Source: Bog-159 sp035499555
GTDB taxonomy: Bacteria; Acidobacteriota; Terriglobia; Bryobacterales; Bryobacteraceae
Direction of reading: 5' to 3'
DNA length: 64,000 nt
Assembly: GCA_035499555.1 (NCBI GenBank)
Contig: DATJYO010000051.1
Location: 1-64,000, forward strand
Below the pieces are notes generated by a model. That model was not told the DNA's origin. It saw only the letters and a program-made list of their open reading frames with translations, and ran no database searches. Each line of letters opens with the position of its first letter. Position 1 is the first letter of the stretch. This document shows, piece after piece, positions 1-8,347 of this stretch. A program made the translations under genes and the position numbers.

Positions 1-77
<77 letters not shown>

Positions 78-422
78 TAACTAGTTTATTTTTCATTAGT
101 TTGCAGTCTTCCATTTTTCATCGCTTTCGGAATTTGTGTGCACTTCGCACGAGACTGCACCAAAAATTGCCGCGCTTCGACGTTCCGTCCGGTTCGGCGC
201 GGCATCGGATTTGCGACTCGTCCACTGCGCCAGCGAGACGGCGATAAATCGTCAGCTTGGGTGCCGCGAGCGGCATTTCAGGGGAACAATCACCATGTCG
301 GCTTTTGCATGCGCGCCGGACCGGACGATCCAATTAGCGAGATGGCGACTTCCCGACAACTTGCTACCGTCCGCCCCGTCTCGCTGTGGTGCGACAAAGG
401 ATGGACTCACAACCTCACAACC
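78..422. other. Gene-poor stretch next to tRNA-Pro
   Basis: This 345-base stretch lies between the tRNA and the 3' end of the hydrolase gene, at the left end of the putative integrated element. It starts AT-rich just after the tRNA. Short open frames on both strands show no recognisable family and no convincing ribosome-binding site. It may be eroded element sequence; nothing functional can be assigned. Confidence 0.5.
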
Positions 423-1301
423 TCAGGCCGGCTCCACAGAGATCACGGAAGATTCCGCTGCGAGGAATTGATGAATGACTTCGCCCTGGCCCACGATGAA
501 GTGCCCGGCGTCGCTGTAGAGAAGTGCTTTGCCTCGCGGCAACGCCTCGATTCGTCTCCTCGTCTCGAAGGAGTCGAGGAGCGCATCTTTGGCTCCAACG
601 ATCGCCAGCACCGGCATTTTCAGTGCGGACAAGGCGTCGTCGGTGAGAACAGGCAGCCGGTCTCTCCGTGGTCGCACGTTCTTCTGAATGAGCGCGAAAT
701 AGTCCCAGAACTTGCGAAGTTCCGGAGACACGTCCGAGGGTACGCGCACGAGGATGGCCTCTCGGGCTTTGCGCTTGCCCCAAGCCCCACACATGTTCAG
801 GAGCAGGAGCTTAAACAGAATTCCGATCTTTTGACGTCCAACGCCGGCAGGACACACGAGAACCATTCGATCGACGGATTCGGGGTGCCGGGTCGCATAA
901 TCGAGCGCCAGCCAACCACCGAGCGAAACGCCGACAAGGGAGAACCGATCAAGGCCCAGCCCGCCGACAAGATCCGACAGCCACGACGCGTACGCGTCCG
1001 ATTGAACGCTCGGCCGGGAAGGGACGCTCAGGCCCGGTTCTCCAATCACATCGATTGCGTAGACTCGAAACGATCTCGTCAACGCCGCGATGTCGCCCAT
1101 CCAGGTCATGGAATTGGCCAGAGCGCCGTGCAGCAAAACGAGCGGCGGCTTGTCTTCATCTCCTGAAGCGATGACGAACGTGTCTCCCTGTGAGGTTGGC
1201 ACATGGAACTGGCGATTGGGCACCGGCCACCGCTCTAGAAAGTCTCGATATTGAGTTTCGATCTGCCGTTGTGACTCAGGTGTCCTGTAAATCGAGCTCA
1301 T
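423..1301 (-). CDS. Alpha/beta hydrolase
   Basis: A 292-residue alpha/beta-hydrolase-fold protein, presumably cytosolic because no signal peptide is seen. The oxyanion motif LLHGA is near residue 55. The nucleophile elbow GVSLGG places Ser at about 126. The acid is probably Asp239 in GAKD and the base His267 in AGHF, a complete Ser-Asp-His triad. I chose ATG at 1301 because GGAGG stands five bases before it and the upstream gene's stop TGA overlaps it by one base; a TTG three bases earlier is less likely. It is translationally coupled to the HTH gene at 1301-1738. The substrate cannot be read from sequence. The pair lies inside the putative tRNA-Pro island and appears to be cargo. Confidence 0.9.
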   Translation of the reverse strand: MSSIYRTPESQRQIETQYRDFLERWPVPNRQFHVPTSQGDTFVIASGDEDKPPLVLLHGALANSMTWMGDIAALTRSFRVYAIDVIGEPGLSVPSRPSVQSDAYASWLSDLVGGLGLDRFSLVGVSLGGWLALDYATRHPESVDRMVLVCPAGVGRQKIGILFKLLLLNMCGAWGKRKAREAILVRVPSDVSPELRKFWDYFALIQKNVRPRRDRLPVLTDDALSALKMPVLAIVGAKDALLDSFETRRRIEALPRGKALLYSDAGHFIVGQGEVIHQFLAAESSVISVEPA

Positions 1302-1738
1302 CAATCCTCCTCCACCATCGCTCTGATGATCTTAAGAATGGAAGCTGTTGTTTCGATGCTTCCAATTACAATGACCTTCAGTCGGCCACGCGCGGCATCG
1401 TATATGGTCTGCACTCGAAGTGGTTGGGGTTCACTCCCATCGCGGCTGTGCGATGCTCCCAGCAGGAGGTTCGTAACCCGTTCCGAAAGGACCGGGCTCA
1501 CGGCATCGATATCAACAACGCTTGAGACCTCCGCGCAACGGTGCCGGTGGACTGGTTCCGGATCGAGCGATGAGACCGGCTGACCGGTCAATCCGGCAAG
1601 ATCCGATGCGCCTATCCGATAGGACTTTCCAATACGAACTGCCTTCAGCCGGCCTTCGCGAACGTAGTTGCGAACCGTCTTGACGTGGAGCCCCAAGCGG
1701 TCGGCGACCTGCTCTACTGTGTACAACTTGTCTTCCAC
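1301..1738 (-). CDS. Excisionase-family HTH DNA-binding protein
   Basis: A 145-residue protein. Its first 50 residues form a MerR/excisionase-like (HTH_17) motif with LYTVEQVADRLGLHVKTVRNYV followed by a wing containing GKSYRI. The remaining 90 residues form a separate small domain of unknown role, ending in a hydrophobic strand/helix stretch (LKVIVIGSIE). The start is GTG at 1738. It has no Shine-Dalgarno sequence, but a consensus promoter places the predicted transcript start on the GTG. It overlaps the alpha/beta hydrolase by one base, so it probably controls or partners that hydrolase. It could be mistaken for a phage excisionase, but the extra C-terminal domain and the hydrolase partner argue for a regulator. 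Confidence 0.85.
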   Translation of the reverse strand: MEDKLYTVEQVADRLGLHVKTVRNYVREGRLKAVRIGKSYRIGASDLAGLTGQPVSSLDPEPVHRHRCAEVSSVVDIDAVSPVLSERVTNLLLGASHSRDGSEPQPLRVQTIYDAARGRLKVIVIGSIETTASILKIIRAMVEED

Positions 1739-1744
1739 ACTTGG

Positions 1745-1773
1745 ATAATATAGGGAGTGATAGGGAATGTCAA
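1745..1773 (-). promoter_or_regulatory. Consensus sigma-70 promoter of the HTH-hydrolase pair, leaderless
   Basis: On the minus strand TTGACA (1773-1768) and TATTAT (1750-1745) are separated by exactly 17 bases. The -10 box ends six bases before the GTG at 1738. Transcription should start at about the first base of the start codon, giving a leaderless mRNA. Confidence 0.7.
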
Positions 1774-2029
1774 TAGGACCGGTTGAGGCGGTATTGGGAA
1801 GTTTATGGCTAGATACCCCGGCCGCGTTGCCGCAAAACGCCCTAACCGCGGAAGTGCCGGTTCGCCGCCTTCGAGCGGATCGTCACATACTGCGAGAGCG
1901 GTCGATCTGGATTCCTGCCATAAAGCCGGTCCAACTCTGCCAAAAACGCGCCAACCCGCCGGCGTGCGCCGGCGGTCATCAAACCGTCCGGGAGCCGAAA
2001 CCCAGCTCTCCAGCCAGTTATCAAGATCT

Positions 2030-2224
2030 TTAGCCGTGCCGCTTCGCAATCAATCCCCGGACTTTGGCAACCAGATCATGGGGAACGTTCATGACGGTTT
2101 CGGAGGACTCGACACCCGCCTCGTCTTCTAAGACGGCGTCCTCCTCGCTCTGGTCTTCGTAATGCTCAAGCACACGCCTTACCCGCTCGTCATCCCACCC
2201 GGTCGGAAGTTTGCCTTGGCTCAT
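2030..2224 (-). CDS. Antitoxin-like protein of a toxin-antitoxin pair
   Basis: A 64-residue acidic protein with KLPTGWDDERVRRVLEHYE near the N-terminus, a very acidic middle (SEEDAVLEDEAG) and a basic end. This matches a family of small proteins that I recall being encoded next to DUF4258/BrnT-like toxins, so I read it as the antitoxin. The ATG overlaps the stop of the upstream toxin remnant by four bases (ATGA), the classic coupled layout. The partner is broken, leaving this an orphan. The antitoxin role is inferred from family memory and context, not from a structural motif. Confidence 0.65.
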   Translation of the reverse strand: MSQGKLPTGWDDERVRRVLEHYEDQSEEDAVLEDEAGVESSETVMNVPHDLVAKVRGLIAKRHG

Positions 2225-2460
2225 TGACGTTTCTTCTTCCTGCGTCGTCGGAATGCCGCCAGCGGTTTCCCGGCGAGCTCGTGGGCCGTTATCACAAACA
2301 CGCTGTCCGGCTGCGGATCAGGGACGTAGATGACCCGAAGATATCGACCCGCGGCTGCGGTCCCAATGCAATTCGGGAGCCTTCGCTGCCGGCCCTATCC
2401 TCGCGGGCTTTTCCAAGACCTCGATGACTTCGACTTCATCCACATTGTGGTTAGATATGC
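2221..2460 (-). pseudogene. Frameshifted DUF4258/BrnT-like toxin remnant
   Basis: Toxin-like protein sequence can be read on the minus strand only by changing frame twice. Frame one gives NHNVDEVEVIEVLEKP (about 2452-2405). Frame two gives DRAGSEGSRIALG (2399-2361). Frame three gives TAAAGRYLRVIYVPDPQPDS and continues VFVITAHELAGKPLAAFRRRR to the stop at 2221. Joined, these resemble a small RelE/BrnT-like (DUF4258) toxin in which the middle would read GQTxAGRYLRV. No clear start remains. The stop still overlaps the antitoxin start. The gene is almost certainly inactive unless the assembly is wrong here. Confidence 0.65.
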
Positions 2461-2569
2461 GGCAACCCGGTTGCCGGATCCAAATAGACTCGCGTTTCCA
2501 AACGTGTTCAAGCCCATTGTAGCGGGCCTGACGGGACTACCGCCCCAACCACCCGGCCCGCGTAACGCG

Positions 2570-2960
2570 CTAGCCGCGGATCTTGCCTCTCGACCGCCCC
2601 GCGGAAATCGGCGAGATGAAGGGAGGTGCCGTTGGAGCGAAATGGTTTGGCCGGTGCTTAACAGCGCAGGCATTCATTGAGGTGCCGGTCGCCCGCCACT
2701 GCAAGAGCTCCTCGGTAATCGACTTCGGCAGCCACACCCATGCGCGCGATCCGGGCGTCTTGGTATCTTTGATCTGCCAATCCACCGCCAACTCGTCGAT
2801 ACGCAAGTGGCCGCTCTCCGCATCGAAGTCGTCCCACTTGACGGCGAGCACCTCGCCGGGGCGCAGACCAGGAACGATGCAGATGCGGGTGACCAGCCGG
2901 TCGCGGCTCTCCATGACGTCGAGGAGACGCGTAACCTCATCCAACGAGAGAACCCGCCTG
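2570..2960 (-). pseudogene. Truncated tyrosine recombinase (integrase) fragment
   Basis: The reading frame contains about 90 residues of a tyrosine-recombinase catalytic domain. Visible segments are RRVLSLDEVTRLLDVMESRD, then GLRPGEVLAVKWDDFD with the first catalytic Arg, then a KDTKTPGSRAWVWLP segment. The N-terminal core-binding domain and the C-terminal part with the His-x-x-Arg and catalytic Tyr are missing. The open frame continues upstream through the copied tRNA end to 3151, but that part has no integrase similarity. Because it lies beside the tRNA-Pro repeat, it is probably the remnant of the integrase that inserted the element. Confidence 0.75.
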
Positions 2961-3030
2961 CAGGTTGCCCGCGTCGCCGGAAGGATCCGGTAGTGAACGA
3001 TGCGTGCCTGATCGATGCGCCGTTCACCCG

Positions 3031-3055
3031 GTGGTTCAAATCCTATCGCCCCGGC
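3031..3055 (+). repeat. Near-copy of tRNA-Pro 3' end (att-like direct repeat)
   Basis: These 25 bases match 51-75, the T arm and 3' acceptor strand of tRNA-Pro, at 22 positions in the same orientation; mismatches are at repeat positions 2, 15 and 23. A second tRNA 3' end about 3 kb away with an integrase fragment beside it is the hallmark of a tRNA-targeted element. This would be the distal attachment site. Confidence 0.75.
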
Positions 3056-3110
3056 CCAAACTCCCGCGCCTCTTCCTTCACCCTCCACCCCCCCCACGAT
3101 CCGGACCCCT

Positions 3111-3479
3111 TCACTGCCCTTGCGGCTCGCTGGCGGACGGGCCGCAGCCAAATCGTTCGTGCATCCCTTGCCGAAATCGTTCCCGCTCTTCCGGCGTCAT
3201 ATTCTGCCAGCGCTCGGACCCGCGGCCGGACCGCCGCTGCGGCGAACCACCGCCCCCGAAATGACCGAAAAGAATCCGGCTCAGCGCCAGAATTCCCAGC
3301 GCCTGCCAGAACGTGATCGTGCGCCAGCCGAAGATCGCCGGCAACAGCCAGTTCCACAGTTGCTGGACAATCAGGCTGCCCAAAGCGATAAATCCGGTTA
3401 TCGCCACAATCGCCACCGGCGCCAGAAGTGCAAACTTCTTTCCCCGGCTCATTCCTTTAAACGTCCTTAAAATCGTCAT
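3111..3479 (-). CDS. Small membrane protein with charged C-terminal tail
   Basis: A protein of about 122 residues. Two hydrophobic segments (FALLAPVAIVAITGFIALGSL, then WLLPAIFGWRTITFWQALGILAL) are followed by a Gly/Arg-rich soluble tail containing MTPEERERFRQGM. The function is unknown; similar proteins commonly follow ECF sigma genes in acidobacteria. I chose ATG at 3479 because GGAG lies six bases before it, which makes it overlap the sigma gene by 23 bases. ATG at 3452, just after the sigma stop, is an alternative. The overlap suggests cotranscription with the sigma factor, and it may be a membrane partner or target. Confidence 0.75.
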   Translation of the reverse strand: MTILRTFKGMSRGKKFALLAPVAIVAITGFIALGSLIVQQLWNWLLPAIFGWRTITFWQALGILALSRILFGHFGGGGSPQRRSGRGSERWQNMTPEERERFRQGMHERFGCGPSASEPQGQ

Positions 3480-4041
3480 ATATGCTCCGTAGCCGTTCGC
3501 GCAAATGCAGTACCGCATACCGTTTGCGCGATAGCAGCGTATTCACTCCGGCTCCCGTTTCGGCGGCGATTTCCTTGAAGCTGCGCCCTTCCAACTCGTG
3601 CGCCACGAACACCTTTCGCTGCTCCTCGGGTAGCTCGCCGATCGCCTGCGCCAGCTCGTCGAGCAGCACGTGCCGGGCGTATAGCGCCGCCGGTCCGGCA
3701 TCGGGCGAAGGCAGCAGGTCCTCGAGCCGCAGCGGTTCGTCGTCCTCGCTCGCCACGCGGATATCGCTGAACCGCACCGGCTGCTTCCTCCGGAACAGGT
3801 CCGTGATGCGATTGCGCGCCACGCGAAACAGCCACCCGGTCACGTGCTCGATCGGCATCAGCAGGCGGTTGGCTTCCACCAGTTCGTAGAAGACCTCCTG
3901 CAAGACGTCCTCGGCGTCCCGCGGGTCCGGCACCCGCCGCCGGATGAAGTTGCGCAAACGCAACTGCTCCCGCTGAAGCACCTCGGAGATCCGCTGGTCC
4001 TGTTCCAGTGCCATCTGCTGCGGACTCACCGCGTCGTTCAC
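3457..4041 (-). CDS. ECF-type RNA polymerase sigma factor
   Basis: A 194-residue sigma-70 family protein of ECF size. Region 2 contains DAEDVLQEVFYELVE and GWLFRVARNRITDLFRRK (about residues 40-85). Region 4 contains LPEEQRKVFVAHELEGRSFKEIAAETG and an HTH ending NTLLSRKRYAVLHLRERL. The start is GTG at 4041. A TACAAT box stands about 35 bases upstream and could serve as its -10 element. The downstream membrane-protein gene overlaps it. No zinc-binding anti-sigma gene is adjacent. Confidence 0.92.
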   Translation of the reverse strand: MNDAVSPQQMALEQDQRISEVLQREQLRLRNFIRRRVPDPRDAEDVLQEVFYELVEANRLLMPIEHVTGWLFRVARNRITDLFRRKQPVRFSDIRVASEDDEPLRLEDLLPSPDAGPAALYARHVLLDELAQAIGELPEEQRKVFVAHELEGRSFKEIAAETGAGVNTLLSRKRYAVLHLRERLRSIYDDFKDV

Positions 4042-4097
4042 CTGCTGTTACAGACGAATGACCGGGTACGGATATTGTAGAGAGCGGGTCGGGCGCC

Positions 4098-5744
4098 TTA
4101 TTGCGCCGGCGGCTTGGGCAATTCCTTGCGCGGCATCAGCTCCGGATAATTCGCGGCCTGGTACACCAGCGTCGCAATGATCGCCGAGGCCTGCATCAGG
4201 TCCGACGGCACCGCGTGATCGTAGGTGTCCATGCTGGAGTGGTGCGTGACGCTGCCGTAATCGAGCGGATCCTGGATGAACTGGAATCCCGGAAGACCCA
4301 CGGCGTCGAACGACTGGTGGTCGGTCCCGGTAGTGTTCTTGATCGTGACAGTGGTGCCGCCCTCGTCGCGGAACGGCGCCAGCCAGGCTTCGAACAGCGG
4401 CCGCATCGCCTCGTTTTCCTGCAGATAGACGCCGCGGATCTTGCCGCTGCCGTTATCCAGGTTGAAGTAGATGGCGAATTTGGCGTGTTCCGGCAGCAGC
4501 TTCATGGTCTTCGCATCGCCATAATGCTGCTTCACGTAAGCCTCCGATCCGTACAGGCCCTCCTCTTCGCCGCTCCACAAGCCGATGCGCACCGTGCGGT
4601 CCATGCTCAAATTCAGCGTCTTCAGAATGCGCATGACCTCGATCATCACCGCGCTGCCCGCCCCGTTATCCGTCGCCCCCGTGCCGGCATGCCAGGAATC
4701 GAAGTGCGCGCCGATCATGACCACTTCGTCTTTTTTGCTGCCGCCCGGAATCTCGCCAATGATATTGGCGGAGTTCACGTCGCTGTCCGAAGTTTTAACT
4801 TTCAAAGAAACGCGCACGCGCACCGGAACTTTCTTCTCCATGATGCGCGCGATGCGATTGTACTGTTCCGCCGTGATGGTGAACGTCGGCGGGGCCAGGG
4901 GATCGGCGCTCTTGTGCGAGCCGGCCTGCTCGGCGTTGGTCACTCCGTCGTGAGAGCGATCGTCGCGATTCAGCACCCCCAGCACACCCTCTTCGAGGAA
5001 GAATTTGTTCCGCTCCGTCTGTAGCTGGATGTGTCCGAAGAACAGCTCGTCGAACACCGCGTCCGGCAGGCTGGCGAAGAACGCCCGCAATTCGTCCGGA
5101 TCGTCCGGCCACTTCAAATCCTCGACTTTGGCGTAGTTCTTCGCCACGTGCTCGGGCGCTGCCGCGATCTCCGCCAGTTCCGCATCTGTGTATCGGCGAA
5201 ATTGCGGCTTCGTCTGGGCAGCCGGGACCTTGGGGTCCTCCAGCATGACGAACTTGCCGCGCAGCTTGCCGGTCCATTCCTTGCGGTAGGCCGCGAACTC
5301 TTCACGCGCCTTCTTCATGTCGAACGTGCGCTTGGTCGGCGTGATAATCAGCTCGCCGGTGATGGGACCATTGGTCCCCGCCGTCCATGCCAGCGGCGTG
5401 GCATCCAGCGGCGCGTAGCGCGGCTCCATCATCTCCACCGACCACTCTTCCGCCGACCACGCGCGCCCGAACGGGCCCCATGGCTCCAGATGGACGTTGC
5501 TGAGCCCGATCTCCCGCAGCCGTTGGGCGGCCCAATCCGCGGCTTGAAAGAACTCCGGCGAAGCCGTCAGGCGCGGCCCGTAAACGTCCGCCAGCCACGA
5601 GAGATGATCCATAACCTTGGAGTGATCGTAAGCTTCCGTCTTGATCCGCCCCACGATGCCCAGATCCGGCTTCGGCTGGCTCCAGGCCGCGGGCAGAAGA
5701 CAGATCAGGAGAAAGGTATATCTGCAAACTCGACTTGTACGCAT
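4098..5744 (-). CDS. Secreted M28-family metallopeptidase
   Basis: A 548-residue zinc aminopeptidase/carboxypeptidase-type protein. The N-terminus (MRTSRVCRYTFLLICLLPAAWS) is a signal peptide. An inserted region lies between signal and catalytic domain, consistent with a protease-associated domain. M28 metal ligands are visible: HFDSWHAGTGATDNGAG near residue 347 (His and bridging Asp), GEEEGLYGS near 391 (catalytic and ligand Glu), NLDNGSG (Asp), and a late His in DTYDHAVPSD near 508. The start is ATG at 5744; an upstream extension would run into trpC. It is probably a scavenging peptidase in the periplasm or outside the cell. Confidence 0.9.
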   Translation of the reverse strand: MRTSRVCRYTFLLICLLPAAWSQPKPDLGIVGRIKTEAYDHSKVMDHLSWLADVYGPRLTASPEFFQAADWAAQRLREIGLSNVHLEPWGPFGRAWSAEEWSVEMMEPRYAPLDATPLAWTAGTNGPITGELIITPTKRTFDMKKAREEFAAYRKEWTGKLRGKFVMLEDPKVPAAQTKPQFRRYTDAELAEIAAAPEHVAKNYAKVEDLKWPDDPDELRAFFASLPDAVFDELFFGHIQLQTERNKFFLEEGVLGVLNRDDRSHDGVTNAEQAGSHKSADPLAPPTFTITAEQYNRIARIMEKKVPVRVRVSLKVKTSDSDVNSANIIGEIPGGSKKDEVVMIGAHFDSWHAGTGATDNGAGSAVMIEVMRILKTLNLSMDRTVRIGLWSGEEEGLYGSEAYVKQHYGDAKTMKLLPEHAKFAIYFNLDNGSGKIRGVYLQENEAMRPLFEAWLAPFRDEGGTTVTIKNTTGTDHQSFDAVGLPGFQFIQDPLDYGSVTHHSSMDTYDHAVPSDLMQASAIIATLVYQAANYPELMPRKELPKPPAQ

Positions 5745-5787
5745 AGGGAGAACGCTCCGTAAGCCCTGTCTGTTACCATAAAACAAA

Positions 5788-6576
5788 TTGACCACCGCCG
5801 TTCCAGACATACTGAGCCGTATTGTCGCCGCGAAGCGGGCGCAGCCTCCAGTCACTCCCGCTGTGCGCGAAGAGTGGCGGCGTCTGGCGCGGCAGGCATG
5901 CGCCGGACGGCGCGATTTTCACGCCGCCCTGACGGCGCACGCTCCGGCTATCATATCCGAAATCAAGAAGGCGTCGCCCAGCCGGGGAGTCATCGCCCGG
6001 GATTTCGATCCGGCCCGGCTGGCGCGGCAATATCAGGCCGGCGGCGCCTCGGCGCTGTCGGTCTTGACCGACGAAGCGTTTTTTCAGGGCGCCCTGGCGG
6101 ACCTGGAAGCGGCCCGCGCGGCCTGCGATCTGCCGGTGTTACGCAAGGATTTCACGCTCTTCGGCGATCACGTTCTGGAAGCCGCCGCGCACGGCGCGGA
6201 TGCCATCCTGCTGATCGCCGCGATTCTGGAAACCGCTGAGATTCGCCGCCTGGCGGGCATGGCGGCCGAATTTGAAATGGCCGCGCTGGTCGAAGTGCAT
6301 GACGAACCGGACCTCGCCAAAGCGGTGGATGCGGGCGCCACCATCATCGGCGTCAACAACCGCGATCTGACCACCTTCCAGGTGACCCTCGCCACTTCGC
6401 TCGCGCTGGCGCCGCTCATCCCTGCCGGCGTCGTCAAGATCAGCGAAAGCGGCATCTTCTCGGCCGCCGACGTCGCGGGCCTGCGCGCCGCCGGCTTCCA
6501 CGCGTTCCTGGTGGGCGAGCATCTGATGCGTTCCCCCGATCCAGCGGCGGCCGTGCGCGAATTGGTGGCCGGATGA
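5788..6576 (+). CDS. trpC: Indole-3-glycerol-phosphate synthase
   Basis: A 262-residue TIM-barrel enzyme converting carboxyphenylamino-deoxyribulose phosphate to indole-3-glycerol phosphate in tryptophan synthesis. Characteristic segments are IISEIKKASPSRGVI with the catalytic Lys (about 50-65), LRKDFTLF (about 112), and NNRDLTTFQV (about 190), with ESGI then GEHLM near the end. The start is TTG at 5788: an in-frame TAA sits nine bases upstream and the protein begins VPDILSRIVA as expected for the family. There is no Shine-Dalgarno; a TACCAT box lies seven bases before the TTG. It is first in the aromatic operon and its stop overlaps trpF. Confidence 0.97.
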   Translation: MTTAVPDILSRIVAAKRAQPPVTPAVREEWRRLARQACAGRRDFHAALTAHAPAIISEIKKASPSRGVIARDFDPARLARQYQAGGASALSVLTDEAFFQGALADLEAARAACDLPVLRKDFTLFGDHVLEAAAHGADAILLIAAILETAEIRRLAGMAAEFEMAALVEVHDEPDLAKAVDAGATIIGVNNRDLTTFQVTLATSLALAPLIPAGVVKISESGIFSAADVAGLRAAGFHAFLVGEHLMRSPDPAAAVRELVAG

Positions 6577-7154
6577 TGGTGAAGATTTGCGGCATCGCCA
6601 ACCGCGAGGACGCGCTGGCGGCCATCGCTGGCGGAGCGGCGGCGCTGGGTTTCAATTTTTATCCGGCAAGTCCGCGATATATCACGCCCGCGGCTGCGGC
6701 TGCGATCGTGTCCGGCCTGCCCGCCGCGGTTTGGAAGGTGGGTGTGTTCGTGGATGAGCCCGCCGCCAACATCGAGTGCATCGCGCGCCAGGTGGGCCTG
6801 GACGTCGCTCAGTTGCACGGCGCCGAGACTCCCGCCCAGTATCCCCGGGACATCCGGGTGTGGAAAGCGATTCGCGTGGGATACGCTTTCACCTTGCCTG
6901 AGACTCTGTCCGCCGAGGCTGTGCTGCTGGATGGACCGGCCTCCGGGCAGGTTTTCGATTGGGCGCGCGTGCCGCGGTCCGGCGCCCGGCTGATCCTGGC
7001 CGGCGGACTGGATGCCGAAAATGTGCGGCAGGCGATCGCGCAGGTGCGGCCCTGGGGTGTGGACGCCTGTTCGCGCCTGGAAAGTTCGCCCGGCCGCAAA
7101 GACCACGTCAAAATGGCGGCCTTTCTCAAGGCCGCCCTGGCGGTGCCGTCATGA
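6573..7154 (+). CDS. trpF: Phosphoribosylanthranilate isomerase
   Basis: A 193-residue TIM-barrel enzyme catalysing the Amadori rearrangement before TrpC. The N-terminus MMVKICGIAN carries the general-base Cys, and LLDGP supplies the general-acid Asp. The phosphate-binding end contains LAGGLDAENV and GVDACSRLESSPGRKD, close to the family's GVDVSSGVE. The gene overlaps trpC by four bases and its own stop overlaps trpB, so expression is translationally coupled. Confidence 0.96.
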   Translation: MMVKICGIANREDALAAIAGGAAALGFNFYPASPRYITPAAAAAIVSGLPAAVWKVGVFVDEPAANIECIARQVGLDVAQLHGAETPAQYPRDIRVWKAIRVGYAFTLPETLSAEAVLLDGPASGQVFDWARVPRSGARLILAGGLDAENVRQAIAQVRPWGVDACSRLESSPGRKDHVKMAAFLKAALAVPS

Positions 7155-8347
7155 TGCCCGCGCTGCCCGACGCCGGCGGGCATTTCGGGCCCTACGGCGG
7201 CCGCTATGTGCCCGAAGTCCTGATGGCGCCGATCGAGGAACTGGAAAAGGCTTACCTGGAAGCGCGCGCCGATCCGGCCTTCCAGGCAGAATTGGGCGAC
7301 CTGTTACACCACTACGCCGGGCGCCCCACACCGTTGTACTTCGCGGCGCGCCTCACCGCACAACTGGGCGGCGCGCGGATCTACTTCAAGCGCGAAGATC
7401 TGTTGCACACCGGCGCCCACAAGATCAATAACTCGCTGGGCCAGGGGCTGCTGGCGCGCCGCATGGGCAAGCGCCGCATCATCGCCGAGACCGGCGCCGG
7501 TCAGCACGGCGTGGCCACCGCCACCGTGTGCGCGCGGCTGGGCCTCGATTGCGTCGTCTACATGGGCGAGGAAGACATGCGCCGGCAGCGGCTCAATGTC
7601 TTTCGCATGCGGCTCCTGGGCGCCCAGGTGGTTCCCGTCGGCACCGGAAGCCGCACCCTGAAAGACGCCATCAGTGAGGCCATGCGCGATTGGGTCACCA
7701 ACGTGGACACCACTTACTATCTTCTGGGCTCCGCGCTGGGTTCACATCCTTACCCGCTGATGGTGCGCGATTTTCAAAAGGTCATCGGCGAGGAGGCCCG
7801 CCGGCAGGTTCTGGAAATGGAAAACCGCCTGCCGGATGCCGTCTTCGCCTGCGTGGGCGGCGGCAGCAATGCCATCGGCATCTTTCATGCCTTCCTGCCG
7901 GACGAGTCCGTGCGCCTGATCGGCGTCGAAGCCGGCGGAAAAGGCGAGCATCTGGGCGAACATGCCGCCCGCTTCCGCGGCGGCGCGCCCGGGGTGCTGC
8001 ATGGCGCGCGCAGCTATCTGTTGCAGGACCAGGACGGCCAGGTCTCCCTCACGCATTCGGTTTCCGCTGGATTGGACTACGCTTTGATCGGCCCGGAGCA
8101 TGCCTGGCTGCACGACCGCCAGCGCGCGGAATATGTGTCCGCCAGCGATGCCGAAGCCTTGGATGCGGCGCGCTTGCTGTGCCGCGCGGAGGGCTTGATC
8201 CCCGCTCTCGAGTCGGCGCACGCGGTGGCCGAGGCGGTGCGGCGGGCGCCCGCGGATCGCGGACAAGTCTACATCGTGAACATGTCCGGGCGCGGCGACA
8301 AGGACATTGATATTTACCGCGAGAATTTGAAGGAATTGGATGCCTGA
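7151..8347 (+). CDS. trpB: Tryptophan synthase beta chain
   Basis: A 398-residue PLP enzyme making tryptophan from indole and serine, partner of TrpA. The PLP Lys lies at about residue 91 in HTGAHKINNSLGQ. The Gly-rich phosphate-binding loop is CVGGGSNAIGIFH, and the Glu-containing ETGAGQHGVATATVCARLG is intact. The length matches the TrpB1 class. Start ATG at 7151 (an adjacent ATG at 7154 is equally possible) overlaps the trpF stop. The C-terminus overlaps trpA by eight bases. Confidence 0.98.
   Translation: MMPALPDAGGHFGPYGGRYVPEVLMAPIEELEKAYLEARADPAFQAELGDLLHHYAGRPTPLYFAARLTAQLGGARIYFKREDLLHTGAHKINNSLGQGLLARRMGKRRIIAETGAGQHGVATATVCARLGLDCVVYMGEEDMRRQRLNVFRMRLLGAQVVPVGTGSRTLKDAISEAMRDWVTNVDTTYYLLGSALGSHPYPLMVRDFQKVIGEEARRQVLEMENRLPDAVFACVGGGSNAIGIFHAFLPDESVRLIGVEAGGKGEHLGEHAARFRGGAPGVLHGARSYLLQDQDGQVSLTHSVSAGLDYALIGPEHAWLHDRQRAEYVSASDAEALDAARLLCRAEGLIPALESAHAVAEAVRRAPADRGQVYIVNMSGRGDKDIDIYRENLKELDA

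Noticed and set aside
138..1166. Long plus-strand frame across the island's left part
   Set aside because: Antisense to the alpha/beta hydrolase, which has a complete catalytic triad and a ribosome-binding site; the plus frame has neither.
1842..2024. 60-codon frame downstream of the antitoxin
   Set aside because: No ribosome site and no recognisable family. It lies in the eroded island and another frame is also open, so coding status cannot be supported.
5745..5787. trp attenuator or leader peptide before trpC
   Set aside because: Only 43 bases separate the divergent genes; no leader frame with tandem Trp codons and no terminator fold fits.
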